The notes under the pieces: model-generated
The model's input: the letters and a program-made list of their open reading frames with translations, nothing else
What the model was told of the DNA's origin: nothing
Databases searched by the model: none
Shown here: piece after piece, positions 42,142-50,535 of the stretch
Numbering within the stretch: the stretch's first letter is position 1
How the letters are laid out: every line of letters starts with the position of its first letter
Assembly (NCBI RefSeq): GCF_041060425.1
Contig: NZ_JAULBC010000001.1
Location: 1,116,001-1,180,000, forward strand
From: Danxiaibacter flavus
GTDB taxonomy: Bacteria > Bacteroidota > Bacteroidia > Chitinophagales > Chitinophagaceae
Length of the DNA stretch: 64,000 nucleotides
Direction of reading: 5' to 3'
Made by a program: the position numbers and the translations under genes

Positions 42142-43698
42142 TCAAATCGAATTCATCACGCCCCATCCGGTGCACGCATCCCAGCCTTTTTTCGCCTTGT
42201 ATCCTTGCTGGGTTGACGTGGTAATGTTGTTACCTTTTGTAATATCTCTGCAAAACTTAGCCGGTGTGCTATACAAGCCCGGGTGTACATAGCCGGCAGC
42301 CATGCCTTTCGCCTCGTTAACCAAAGCAATTAAGCCGGCCATTAACGGGGCCACCGCACTTGTGCCTCCAATGGGAAATGTTTGTCCGTCAACCCGCACT
42401 CTGTAGCCGGTTTGAGGATCGGCGTTTCCTGCTATATCCGGCAGTCCTCGTCCTTTAAAACCGGTACTTACAGATTTTGGAATTTTTGTTTTGGACTGAA
42501 AAGTTGGTCTTGTAAAGAAATCACTTACTCCGCCTCCTGTTGCACCCATATTTTTAGCTGATTCGTTCCAAACAATTTCAGAGGAAACGGCATTGTTCTG
42601 AATGGCCAGTTTGGTGCCCCCGCAAGCAAGTATATAAGGACTGGAAGAAGGAAAGTCAACATGTGCTTTTCCGTCGCTCACGCGGTCTGCAGAACCGTCA
42701 TCCCCTGCTGCTGCGCAAATCGTAATGCCAAGCACTGCTGCAGCTTTGAAGGCTTCATTATAACTGTTTAGTGATTGGGTTGTCCATGCGTTTTCTGCAG
42801 CTCCCCAGCTGATTGAAATAACCGATGGCTTGTTCTTCGTATCATGTACTGCGGTTGTAATTGCATCGAGAAAGCCCTTGTCCGTGTTGGGAGCGAAGTA
42901 TACTACTATTTTGGACTTAGGAGCTATTGCGCCGGCTACTTCAATGTCCAGCGCCACTTCAGCATCCGCGCTGTTGATTTCTCCTGTTGGCGTATTTTTT
43001 CCTCCATCAATTGACACAGCTTTCACTGAAGGGCTGCTCACGCCTATACTTTTGAAATAAGCAGTAAGATCCTTTCTCTTATAACCTCCCCCAAGTTCAA
43101 TTATGCCGATGCATTGTCCCTCGCCTGTCTGGTTAGGCGGAAATCCATAAGCCATTCCTACATCCACTGGTGAATATCCCTGGAAAGTGGCTGCGTTAGG
43201 GCGTATCATACCAACCGGCTGACTCATTCTGAACATTGGCCTGGCCACCGGACGGTTATCCAATCCAAATACACCTTCTATCACGTTTTCCAAATCGGCC
43301 GGTACATTGATGTAGCCGGTGCGTGTTCTGAAAACAGTGCCGTCCGGATGCTTGTGATGGGACAGCGTAAGTTGAAAAGCTTTTTCAAAATCGATGGCTC
43401 TTCCATGTGCAATAATTGTGCGGCGGGCGCTGTCAGATTCCACAACTGAAAGTTTATTTTCTTTGAGAAACTTTTCAACCCGGGCCATATCTTCTGCAGA
43501 TGCACCGAACATTTTCTCGTATTCGGCATGCGAGTATCTTTTTCCCTGTTCCAATGTTTTTTCAATGCTTTGTTTTCTTCTGACCCGGATGGTGACATCC
43601 ATTTTTTCGTTCCTGCTACCTTTTGTGGTTGTAGTTTCCGGGGATGGCGCGGCTTTTGCGCTGCCACGCAGTTGTACATAATTTGTTTTTGTTGGCAT
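42142..43698 (-). CDS. S53 family serine-carboxyl protease (kumamolisin/sedolisin-like)
   Basis: A protease of 518 residues with a pro-domain and an S53 catalytic domain. The pro-domain (about residues 30-165) contains RYSHAEYEKMFGASAED and the strand DFEKAFQLTL. The catalytic Glu and Asp are in EVALD, the oxyanion Asp in AAGDDGSAD and the Ser in GGTSAVAPLMAG. The C-terminal calcium-site region ends GWDACTGWGV. No typical signal peptide is visible at the N-terminus, so export, if it occurs, uses another route. Confidence 0.93.
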   Translation of the reverse strand: MPTKTNYVQLRGSAKAAPSPETTTTKGSRNEKMDVTIRVRRKQSIEKTLEQGKRYSHAEYEKMFGASAEDMARVEKFLKENKLSVVESDSARRTIIAHGRAIDFEKAFQLTLSHHKHPDGTVFRTRTGYINVPADLENVIEGVFGLDNRPVARPMFRMSQPVGMIRPNAATFQGYSPVDVGMAYGFPPNQTGEGQCIGIIELGGGYKRKDLTAYFKSIGVSSPSVKAVSIDGGKNTPTGEINSADAEVALDIEVAGAIAPKSKIVVYFAPNTDKGFLDAITTAVHDTKNKPSVISISWGAAENAWTTQSLNSYNEAFKAAAVLGITICAAAGDDGSADRVSDGKAHVDFPSSSPYILACGGTKLAIQNNAVSSEIVWNESAKNMGATGGGVSDFFTRPTFQSKTKIPKSVSTGFKGRGLPDIAGNADPQTGYRVRVDGQTFPIGGTSAVAPLMAGLIALVNEAKGMAAGYVHPGLYSTPAKFCRDITKGNNITTSTQQGYKAKKGWDACTGWGVMNSI

Positions 43699-44083
43699 AT
43701 AGCAACGTTTTTTATGCCTACTCTTGTTCCGTTTTCGGCTTTCCGGTGCTTACTTGTTTTTTTAAAGTCGTGTTTCTGCGATTAAACGACTATTATTCAG
43801 CAGGGAAATTGAAAAGACCTGGCAGCTAATCCTTCGTGCATAAAACAATAGCGGTTTTTGTTAAATGAGTGCATCATTTTTTTGCCGTCTATGCAACAAA
43901 GTATTTGCTTATGCATTGGGGGTACTTACAAAATATTATTGAAGGTTGACAACTATCTACCGGCAGCAGGAGAGACTACAAAGTTTGAAAATGCCCGTGA
44001 AAGTTGCAAGTAGAAAATGTGAAAATTAGGGCATAAAAAAAGACCGGAAAAATTCCGGCCTTCCTGAATATTGATTGTTTCTG
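43699..44083. other. Intergenic region between minus-strand genes
   Basis: It holds the upstream region of the S53 gene and, near 44035-44060, the terminator of the oxidoreductase gene. I see no heptamer arrays, no clear promoter and no gene. Confidence 0.5.
44035..44060 (-). terminator. Terminator of the oxidoreductase operon
   Basis: On the minus strand an 8-bp stem GGCCGGAA / TTCCGGTC with a 3-base loop is followed by seven T, 23 bp after the stop. Confidence 0.85.
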
Positions 44084-45406
44084 TTAAACATATTTGGTAA
44101 CACCTGGTTTTGCAACGGCGTAGTAGCCTTCTGCATCAGGGGTAACGGGAGGAACAGTATCCCATGTATAAGTTTTAGGATGAAGATCAAGACCGCTATT
44201 GATAGCTTTGTCCCATTCAATAATCTGTCCGCTATAAGTTGCCATTCTACCCAGAATTGATGTCATAGAGCTTTTGGCGCCGTTTTCAGCCTGGTCAAAT
44301 TTGTATTCACCTTTGGCAATTGCTTCAAACAGTTCATCATGCTCTGTCTGGTATGGGTTATTTTCAGCTTTTCTATCGTACTGGTATAACACTTTTCCTT
44401 TATGATCAACAATGTTAGCAGCACCTGTTTGGATCTTTCCTTTGGTACCTACAAACAGCTCATCCACTTTGCTCATAGTACCAGGAATGTGACGGCACTG
44501 GCTGTTCAGAATAAATCCATCAGCATAATGGAACTCAACATAGTGGTGGTCGAAGATTTCGCCGTACTCTTTACCGGTACGTACCTGTCTTCCGCCCATA
44601 CCTTGCGCCTTGATTGGATAGCTTCCTTTAAACCAGTTAATAACGTCAAGATTGTGAATATGTTGTTCAGTGATATGATCACCACACAACCAAACGAAAT
44701 AGTACCAGTTACGCATTTGGTATTCCATTTCAGTTTGACCCGGTTTGCGCGGACGAACCCAAACGCCATCGTTATTCCACCACGCCTGTGCAGATGTCAT
44801 TTCACCGATCAGGTCTTTACGTTTGATCAGTTCGCGGTATGAATTCTGGAAATGGCGTTGCAATCCAACTACCACATTCAGTTTCTTTTGTTTGGCAGTC
44901 TGTGCCGCAGCTAAAACCCTTTGTACACCTGCAGGATCAGTAGCCACAGGTTTTTCCATGAAGATGTGCTTGTTTTGTTTTACAGCTTCTTCAAAATGGA
45001 TGGGGCGGAAGCCGGGAGGTGTAGCCAGGATAACTACATCGGCTAACGCTATGGCCTTTTGGTAGGCATCAAAGCCTACAAATTTGCGGTCCTCAGGAAC
45101 GTCAATACGGCTGGCGTCAATTTCGCCATTGGTAGTAAGTTCTTTGTATGCACCGTCAAGCCTGTCCCTGAAAGCATCAGCCATGGCAACAAGCTTTATG
45201 TTCTGTTTGGTAAGCAGAGCCTGGCTTGCAGCGCCGGTTCCGCGGCCGCCACAGCCAATTAGCGCGATTTTTATTACATCGCTGGAGCCGGAAAAGTAAT
45301 TGGCTCTTGTGAGAAAAGGAGCAGCCATCAAGCCGCCTGCGATAAGTGATGTTTGCTTCACAAAGTTGCGGCGTGAAGTTTGGTTGTTGTTTGCATCGTT
45401 AGTCAT
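44084..45406 (-). CDS. Tat-exported Gfo/Idh/MocA family oxidoreductase
   Basis: An NAD(P)-dependent sugar or polyol oxidoreductase of 440 residues. The N-terminus SRRNFVKQTSLIAGGLMAAPF is a twin-arginine signal. The dinucleotide motif is IALIGCGGRGTG and the catalytic block MEKPVATDPAG carries the EKP motif. The Tat signal suggests export folded with bound cofactor. It is the second gene of a two-gene operon; the SUMF1-type gene ends 24 bp upstream. The substrate is not known. Confidence 0.92.
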   Translation of the reverse strand: MTNDANNNQTSRRNFVKQTSLIAGGLMAAPFLTRANYFSGSSDVIKIALIGCGGRGTGAASQALLTKQNIKLVAMADAFRDRLDGAYKELTTNGEIDASRIDVPEDRKFVGFDAYQKAIALADVVILATPPGFRPIHFEEAVKQNKHIFMEKPVATDPAGVQRVLAAAQTAKQKKLNVVVGLQRHFQNSYRELIKRKDLIGEMTSAQAWWNNDGVWVRPRKPGQTEMEYQMRNWYYFVWLCGDHITEQHIHNLDVINWFKGSYPIKAQGMGGRQVRTGKEYGEIFDHHYVEFHYADGFILNSQCRHIPGTMSKVDELFVGTKGKIQTGAANIVDHKGKVLYQYDRKAENNPYQTEHDELFEAIAKGEYKFDQAENGAKSSMTSILGRMATYSGQIIEWDKAINSGLDLHPKTYTWDTVPPVTPDAEGYYAVAKPGVTKYV

Positions 45407-45430
45407 ACAAAATTTTGTTTTAAAGTGGTT

Positions 45431-46384
45431 TTATTTTGTACCGAGATATTTATTGAAAAAAGCGTTTATTTCATCTGCCGAGGGCTGCTGTAAAGGGCGA
45501 ACCAACCTGAATCCAACCTGCATGCCGTCTGTCAGCCACCATTTGCTTTTGGGCATCTGTGGGTCTCTTTTGTTCCATGAAGCTAGCGATTTATCACGAG
45601 CTGCGCATCTTAAAGCAGATGCATTATCCATGTAACCGCCGCCTCTTACTGACTTTGGATATTTGCTTGCGGGTGGAATAACAGGATTATTTGCGGTGGC
45701 GCCTATTGTTGTAAAATAATTTGCATCATATTGATCAAGCGTCCATTCAGCAACGTTGCCGAGCATATCGTATAATCCCCATGCATTGGGCTTCTTTTGC
45801 CCAACCTGGTGATATTTATTTCCACTGTTTGATGCGAACCAGGCGTATTCTTTCAATTTAGAACTGTCATCTCCAAAATAATAAGCTGTTGGTTTACCTG
45901 CGCGGCTGGCATATTCCCATTCAGCTTCGCTTGGTAAACGGTAGAACTGACCGGTTTTCTTGTACAGCCATCTGCAATACATTAAAGCTGTCATATGAGA
46001 CATGCTATTTACGGGATATCCGCCAACCTTACCCATTCCCCAGCTTAGATCTATATATTGTGGTGTTGGTCTTGTTACTGCATCAACCTCTGAGTTTACG
46101 CTGGTATTCTGATCATTAAAGAAAAGGAGAAACTCATCATAAGTAACTTCATGCTCGCCCATCCAGAACGCGGCAATTGAAACACTTTTTTGGGGTCCTT
46201 CATCGGGTTTATGAAGTTTGTCTTTATCACTGCTTCCCATTGTGAATGAACCACCCTGAATAGGAACCATTTTAAATTTTACTGAAGAACCCGGAATAGT
46301 TGTCTGATAAGCGGTAAAATCTTTGTTTTGAGCGTTAATAACTGAAAATAATAGTAATCCCTGTAAAAGAAGTAAACATTTCAT
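45431..46384 (-). CDS. Exported formylglycine-generating-enzyme (SUMF1) family protein
   Basis: An exported protein of 317 residues with a signal peptide (MKCLLLLQGLLLFSVINAQ) and one FGE-sulfatase (C-type-lectin-like) domain. Features are GSFTMGSSDKDKLHKPDEGPQ, MGEHEVTYDEF, FYRLPSEAEWEYASRAG, GLYDMLGNVAEW and VRGGGYMD. True FGE copper or Cys residues are not evident, and no sulfatase gene is near. It resembles the many non-sulfatase members of Bacteroidota, such as gliding-motility lipoproteins. It lies upstream of, and in operon with, the oxidoreductase gene. Confidence 0.88.
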   Translation of the reverse strand: MKCLLLLQGLLLFSVINAQNKDFTAYQTTIPGSSVKFKMVPIQGGSFTMGSSDKDKLHKPDEGPQKSVSIAAFWMGEHEVTYDEFLLFFNDQNTSVNSEVDAVTRPTPQYIDLSWGMGKVGGYPVNSMSHMTALMYCRWLYKKTGQFYRLPSEAEWEYASRAGKPTAYYFGDDSSKLKEYAWFASNSGNKYHQVGQKKPNAWGLYDMLGNVAEWTLDQYDANYFTTIGATANNPVIPPASKYPKSVRGGGYMDNASALRCAARDKSLASWNKRDPQMPKSKWWLTDGMQVGFRLVRPLQQPSADEINAFFNKYLGTK

Positions 46385-46515
46385 GATGGTATAGTGCAAT
46401 AATGAGGGCTAAATATATTCAACATTCGGTTTTAAACCGCGCCCGGCTAATAATTTTTTGCTAGTGTGAAGCGTTTGTGCTTAAATTTAAACCTCAATTA
46501 TACAATTATTAATCT

Positions 46516-47439
46516 ATGCAACGTAGAAAATTTGTGCACCAATCACTGCTTGCGGGTGCCTCTGTTTTTGCTGCCTCTGCCGTTAAAGCTGCCAACGATG
46601 AAAAAGATCTGTCAGTTAATGCTGACAAGCCTTTTAACCTCAATTACGCTATTCATGATGGAATGTTTAAAAATAATGGCGGCAAAGATTTTGTCGATCA
46701 GATAAAATACGCTTACGATTTGGGATTCAGATCAATTGAAGATAATGGCATGACCGGCCGCTCAGTTGAAGACCAGAAAAAAATAGGTGATACACTGACA
46801 AAACTCGGTATGACGATGGGCGTTTTCGTAGTAGATAAAGGTGGCAACTCTGCAAATTCACTTTCTACCGGTAAAGCCGAATACCTGGAAATATTTTTGA
46901 AAGGATGCCGCCAGGCCGTTGAAGTTGCCAAACGTGTAAATGCAAAATGGGTAACTGTTGTTCCGGGAAATTTTGAAAGGCATTTGCCGATTGGGATCCA
47001 AACCGCGAATGTTGTTGATGCCTTACGCAAAGGCGCAGCCATTCTTGAGCCAAATAATATTGTGATGGTGCTGGAACCGCTGAGTGACTCGCCTGATCTG
47101 TTCTTACAGACATCTGATCAGACGTACGAAATATGTAAAGCTGTAAACAGCCCGTCCTGCAAAATATTGTTCGACATGTACCACATGCAAAAAAATGAGG
47201 GAAACATGATCCACAATATTGATCTCTGCTGGGATGAAATAGCTTATTTCCAGATAGGTGACAACCCCGGAAGAAATGAACCAACAACTGGTGAGGTTAA
47301 CTACAAAAATATTTTCAAACACATCTACAATAAAGGTTACAAAGGCGTTCTCGGTATGGAACACGGCAATTCTCAACCGGGTAAAGAAGGTGAGATGGCA
47401 TTGCTGAAAGCTTACCGCGACAGTGATAGCTTTATGTAG
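46516..47439 (+). CDS. Tat-exported sugar phosphate isomerase/epimerase-like TIM barrel (hydroxypyruvate isomerase type)
   Basis: A TIM-barrel protein of 307 residues of the AP-endonuclease-2/xylose-isomerase-like family. The N-terminus MQRRKFVHQSLLAGASVFAASA is a twin-arginine signal. The barrel blocks WVTVVPGNF, VLEPLSD, ILFDMYHMQ and YFQIGDNPGRNEP match hydroxypyruvate isomerase-like proteins. Metal-binding Glu, Asp, His and Glu are in place. It is divergent from the SUMF1/oxidoreductase operon; all three may act on the same sugar derivative in the periplasm. Confidence 0.88.
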   Translation: MQRRKFVHQSLLAGASVFAASAVKAANDEKDLSVNADKPFNLNYAIHDGMFKNNGGKDFVDQIKYAYDLGFRSIEDNGMTGRSVEDQKKIGDTLTKLGMTMGVFVVDKGGNSANSLSTGKAEYLEIFLKGCRQAVEVAKRVNAKWVTVVPGNFERHLPIGIQTANVVDALRKGAAILEPNNIVMVLEPLSDSPDLFLQTSDQTYEICKAVNSPSCKILFDMYHMQKNEGNMIHNIDLCWDEIAYFQIGDNPGRNEPTTGEVNYKNIFKHIYNKGYKGVLGMEHGNSQPGKEGEMALLKAYRDSDSFM

Positions 47440-47691
47440 CTGTGAGCTATCAGCTCTTAGCTCTTAGCCGTTAGCTGCAAATTTTTTAAGGCCGTTCACA
47501 TTTTTGTGAGCGGTTTTTTTTGAGGTATCAGGTTTCAGGTGTCAGGTATCAGGTAGCACAAAGTGTGAAGCATAAGGTATAAGGTGTAAAATATAAGGTA
47601 TAAGGATTAAGGTATAAGGATTAAGGTATAAGGATTAAGGTATAAGGCGTAAGTTAAGAGTGCTTAGGTTTAAGAGCCAGGTAAGGCTGTG
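47440..47691. repeat. AGCTATC, GGTATCA and GGTATAA arrays after the isomerase gene
   Basis: Left-form AGCTATCAGC words (47437-47477) directly follow the stop. After a terminator come GGTATCAGG (47522-47560) and GGTATAAGGATTAA (47570-47652) arrays. Confidence 0.75.
47492..47521 (+). terminator. Terminator of the isomerase gene
   Basis: CCGTTCACA / TGTGAGCGG (47492-47500 and 47505-47513) with a T4 loop is followed by eight T. One G-T pair is in the stem. Confidence 0.85.
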
Positions 47692-47992
47692 TCAGGCAAC
47701 TATAATTTTTAATTTAGCTATAGCTGTGCTCTAAAGTTGATTGCACCCAATTAGCCTGCTGCACCGAAAGAAATCAGAGATGAAAAAATCCGACATCAGA
47801 CATTCGCATATTTCCCATCCGCACATTTGCACATCTACACATTTGCACATTCGCACATTTTTCCATCCGCCATTTTCCCCGCCTGACTGACGCAGTCGGG
47901 CAGGAATTCTCCACTTTCAATTTTCAATTATATCAATCCTTAAATCCACCAATCCCCTAAATCCCGGTCCAGAAAAAAATCCCAATCAAAAA
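47692..47992 (-). repeat. Composite repeat element (copy B, inverse of 19384-19640)
   Basis: Read on the minus strand it shows the same order as copy A: the GGATTTTTTTCTGGACCGGG block, an AATTGAAAATTG word, a GTGCGAATG array, TCTGATGTCGGATT, then AGCAGGCTAATTG and ATCAACTTT. A GC-rich palindrome at about 47880-47905 is extra in this copy. The two copies are clearly related but diverged. Confidence 0.75.
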
Positions 47993-48016
47993 AAATCTTT
48001 CCAATCTTAGCGTTTG

Positions 48017-48031
48017 ACTAAAAAAATTAGT
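48017..48031. promoter_or_regulatory. Palindrome ACTAA-N5-TTAGT ahead of the S24 repressor gene
   Basis: The perfect inverted repeat ACTAA/TTAGT with a 5-base A spacer lies 25 bp before the ATG at 48056. A second imperfect CTAA...TTAG lies at 48041-48053. Such a site next to a LexA-like gene is a good candidate operator for autoregulation. Confidence 0.5.
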
Positions 48032-48055
48032 ATTTTGCAGCTAAATCACTTAGTT

Positions 48056-48811
48056 ATGAGTTATGCCGGAAAAAATCTTCGTTATCTGCGCAAACTTCGC
48101 GGCTGGACACAAGAAGAATTTGCGAACAAACTTAAAATTAAACGTTCGCTGGTAGGTGCTTATGAAGAAGAGCGGGCTGAGCCACGCCTTGATGTGCTTG
48201 AAAATATCTGCAGCATTTTTAAGTTGAGCCTGGATGACTTGCTGTTGAAAGATGTTACAGCGCAAAAAAGCGGAGGCAGCTACTTAGATAAAAGAAGGCA
48301 GTTAAAAATGAGCTCTGACAGCCAGGTGATCCATTTTGTTCCTGTTAAGGCTGCAGCCGGCTATCTGGCAGGTTATGCAGATCCTGAGTTTGTGGACGAG
48401 CTGAATACTTTTACTTTACCAATGCTGGCGCCGGGCCATTACCGCGCGTTTGAAATTGTCGGCGATAGTATGTTGCCAACACCCAGCGGCAGTGTTATTG
48501 TAGGAGAGAAGGTGGAAGATGTGGAAGACTTGAAGACAAACAATACCTATATAGTTATATCCAAAAACGAAGGCATTGTTTATAAAAGAGTGGTCCGCAA
48601 CAACAAAGTAAAGACCCGTGTAACACTGGTTAGCGATAACCCGCAGTTTGAGCCGTACCAGGTTAGCGTAGAGGACATTCTGGAAGTATGGAAAGCACAA
48701 ATGGTTATTACCAAAGCCAATACTGTTCAACGCTGGGATGTGAATCACCTTGCTTCTTTGGTAACAGATTTGCAGGACCAGGTGAGTAGTTTGAAGAAGA
48801 AAATGAACTAG
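48056..48811 (+). CDS. LexA-like repressor: XRE-type HTH plus S24 autoprotease domain
   Basis: A transcription factor of 251 residues. An N-terminal Cro/CI-type HTH (LRYLRKLRGWTQEEFANKLKIKRSLVGAYEE) is followed by a peptidase S24 domain. The candidate cleavage site is Ala101-Gly102 in KAAAGYLAG. The catalytic dyad is Ser138 (GDSM) and Lys177 (YKRV). All self-cleavage residues are present, so it may respond to RecA-type signals like LexA or CI. I use the ATG at 48056; an upstream TTG overlaps the palindrome. No SOS gene lies directly beside it. Confidence 0.92.
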   Translation: MSYAGKNLRYLRKLRGWTQEEFANKLKIKRSLVGAYEEERAEPRLDVLENICSIFKLSLDDLLLKDVTAQKSGGSYLDKRRQLKMSSDSQVIHFVPVKAAAGYLAGYADPEFVDELNTFTLPMLAPGHYRAFEIVGDSMLPTPSGSVIVGEKVEDVEDLKTNNTYIVISKNEGIVYKRVVRNNKVKTRVTLVSDNPQFEPYQVSVEDILEVWKAQMVITKANTVQRWDVNHLASLVTDLQDQVSSLKKKMN

Positions 48812-49038
48812 GAGGCAATTCAAAATTCAAAAGTAAAAATTCAAAAATAGTTTCGACTATAAATGAAACTATGTTTCACTTGAATATTTGAGTTGACGAT
48901 TGGCAGGTAAAAAACTAAAGCTCTTGCAAATGGTCATCGTTTTGACTTTTGACTTTTGACTTTTGACTTTTGACTTCGCCGACCATCACGCGATTACTTT
49001 TAACTATTTTGGCTTTTTCATTGGGGGTTATAAATTAA
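48812..49038. repeat. TTCAAAA array and inverse TTTTGAC array
   Basis: Left-form ATTCAAAATTCAAAAG words (48818-48850) and five right-form TTTTGAC heptamers (48939-48977) lie between the repressor gene and the SusD terminator. Confidence 0.7.
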
Positions 49039-49064
49039 GAAAGGGTTGCAATTGCAACCCTTTC
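49039..49064 (-). terminator. Perfect 26-base palindrome after the SusD gene
   Basis: GAAAGGGTTGCAA is followed directly by its complement TTGCAACCCTTTC. It lies 34 bp past the SusD stop and likely ends the SusCD transcript. Confidence 0.75.
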
Positions 49065-49097
49065 CATTTGACCTATCTAAGCAAACATGAGAACATC

Positions 49098-50525
49098 TTA
49101 ATACTTATCCCAGAAAAGTTTGGTTTCAACATCGTCGCCACCAATTTTAGACGCAGCGCTTGTGTAGTTTTTACCATTTAACTGTTGCTCGTTACTTGGG
49201 TAAGTAAGCCTGGTAGGGAAGCCTGATATAGCAGCCACAGGAGGCGTTAATTTAGGATAATCCATTCTTCTCAATTCAGTCCATCCTTCATACGGGCGGT
49301 TGTACATTGCCAGCCATTTTTGGAAGCCGATTTTTTCTTTCCAGTCACCTTTTGCAGTTGCATAAGCAACATCAGTTCTTGCTAAATAAGCGTTAGCATC
49401 AGCTTCAGTTCCACCCCAGCCAATGATTGACGCCTTTATTGCGTTATTGTAATGAGATTCTGCAGTACCTGATACATTATATCCACGTTCTTTGGCTTCT
49501 GCACGGTAGAATTCTGTTTCTACATAATCCATAAATACCTCTGGTGCAGTAGCGGCAGAAACTTTATCACTTGGTTTTGACATGTCAGAGAAGGTATTAA
49601 CTTTCCCAACAACACCACCTTTATATAATCCATCATTGTTAACACCAAAGTAATTCGCCTTTCTTGGATCACTCATAGAAATAAGAAGGTTCATTAGATC
49701 TTCTGATGCAACATAGTCCGGACGTCCGCCTAAAACTATATCAGCATACAGTGGATTTGTATTGGGAGTGCTACCCTGGTAAGTCACCTTTGCATCATCT
49801 GCAGAAGAAGACAGCGCCGCTGCATCTGAAGCTTCAACATTTGCCTTAGCTGTGTTGCCATCACTATCAGCCAGAAGCATACCCATTTTCATGCGCAGCG
49901 AGTTGGCGAATTTTTTCCAGCTGCTAACATTTCCTTTGTATAACAAATCTTCAGAAGATGTAAATGCTACACCGGCTGTGTTTAGTTTGGTCATATCATC
50001 AGCAACCCTTTTCAATAGATCTGCATAAACGGTTTGTGCATCATCATACACAGGGAAAAGATTGCTTGGGTTAAGCGCCTCTGTATAGGGGATATCACCA
50101 AAAGTATTTACAAGTATATCAAATGTATAAACCTGCATCAGATCGATAATAGCCAGCTTGTTGGCTTTAACAATCGGATCTAAAGTGTTGTCAGCTGTAA
50201 TAAGCCTTGCAGATTCGTTCAGATCAGCCAAAACATCCTTGTACATGATTGTCCACCATGTTTGAGGAATATTACGTGTTGCAAAATCGTACTGAGCCTC
50301 GTCCTGGTAAACGGCCATTGCCCAATGCTTTACTGTAAACCTGAAAACGTTGGTGTTAACGCTCGCTGAAGCCAATGCATCAGACAGGTTTCTTGTTGCA
50401 TTAGAAAACAAAGTTGGCGCAGGAACGTTGGCAGGCCTTTTTGTTTCATCGTTGAAGTGCGATATATTCTTTGTGCAGCTCACAAAGAATAAACCCGATG
50501 TTATTATAAAGAGTAATTTTTTCAT
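49098..50525 (-). CDS. SusD/RagB family nutrient-binding lipoprotein (SusD-like_2)
   Basis: A surface lipoprotein of 475 residues that forms the lid of a SusCD uptake complex. The signal peptide ends in a lipobox (FFVSC). The body has the helical TPR-like pattern of the SusD-like_2 subgroup, with ALNPSNLFPVYDDAQTVYADLL and the C-terminal YEGWTELRRMDYPKL. The gene follows the SusC gene by 10 bp in the same operon. No glycoside hydrolase is near, so the ligand may be a peptide or another non-glycan compound. Confidence 0.94.
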   Translation of the reverse strand: MKKLLFIITSGLFFVSCTKNISHFNDETKRPANVPAPTLFSNATRNLSDALASASVNTNVFRFTVKHWAMAVYQDEAQYDFATRNIPQTWWTIMYKDVLADLNESARLITADNTLDPIVKANKLAIIDLMQVYTFDILVNTFGDIPYTEALNPSNLFPVYDDAQTVYADLLKRVADDMTKLNTAGVAFTSSEDLLYKGNVSSWKKFANSLRMKMGMLLADSDGNTAKANVEASDAAALSSSADDAKVTYQGSTPNTNPLYADIVLGGRPDYVASEDLMNLLISMSDPRKANYFGVNNDGLYKGGVVGKVNTFSDMSKPSDKVSAATAPEVFMDYVETEFYRAEAKERGYNVSGTAESHYNNAIKASIIGWGGTEADANAYLARTDVAYATAKGDWKEKIGFQKWLAMYNRPYEGWTELRRMDYPKLTPPVAAISGFPTRLTYPSNEQQLNGKNYTSAASKIGGDDVETKLFWDKY

Positions 50526-50535
50526 GTTGTTTTTT

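Noticed and set aside
48014..48055. TTG start for the S24 repressor
   Set aside because: It overlaps the palindrome, and the ATG at 48056 begins right at the HTH domain.
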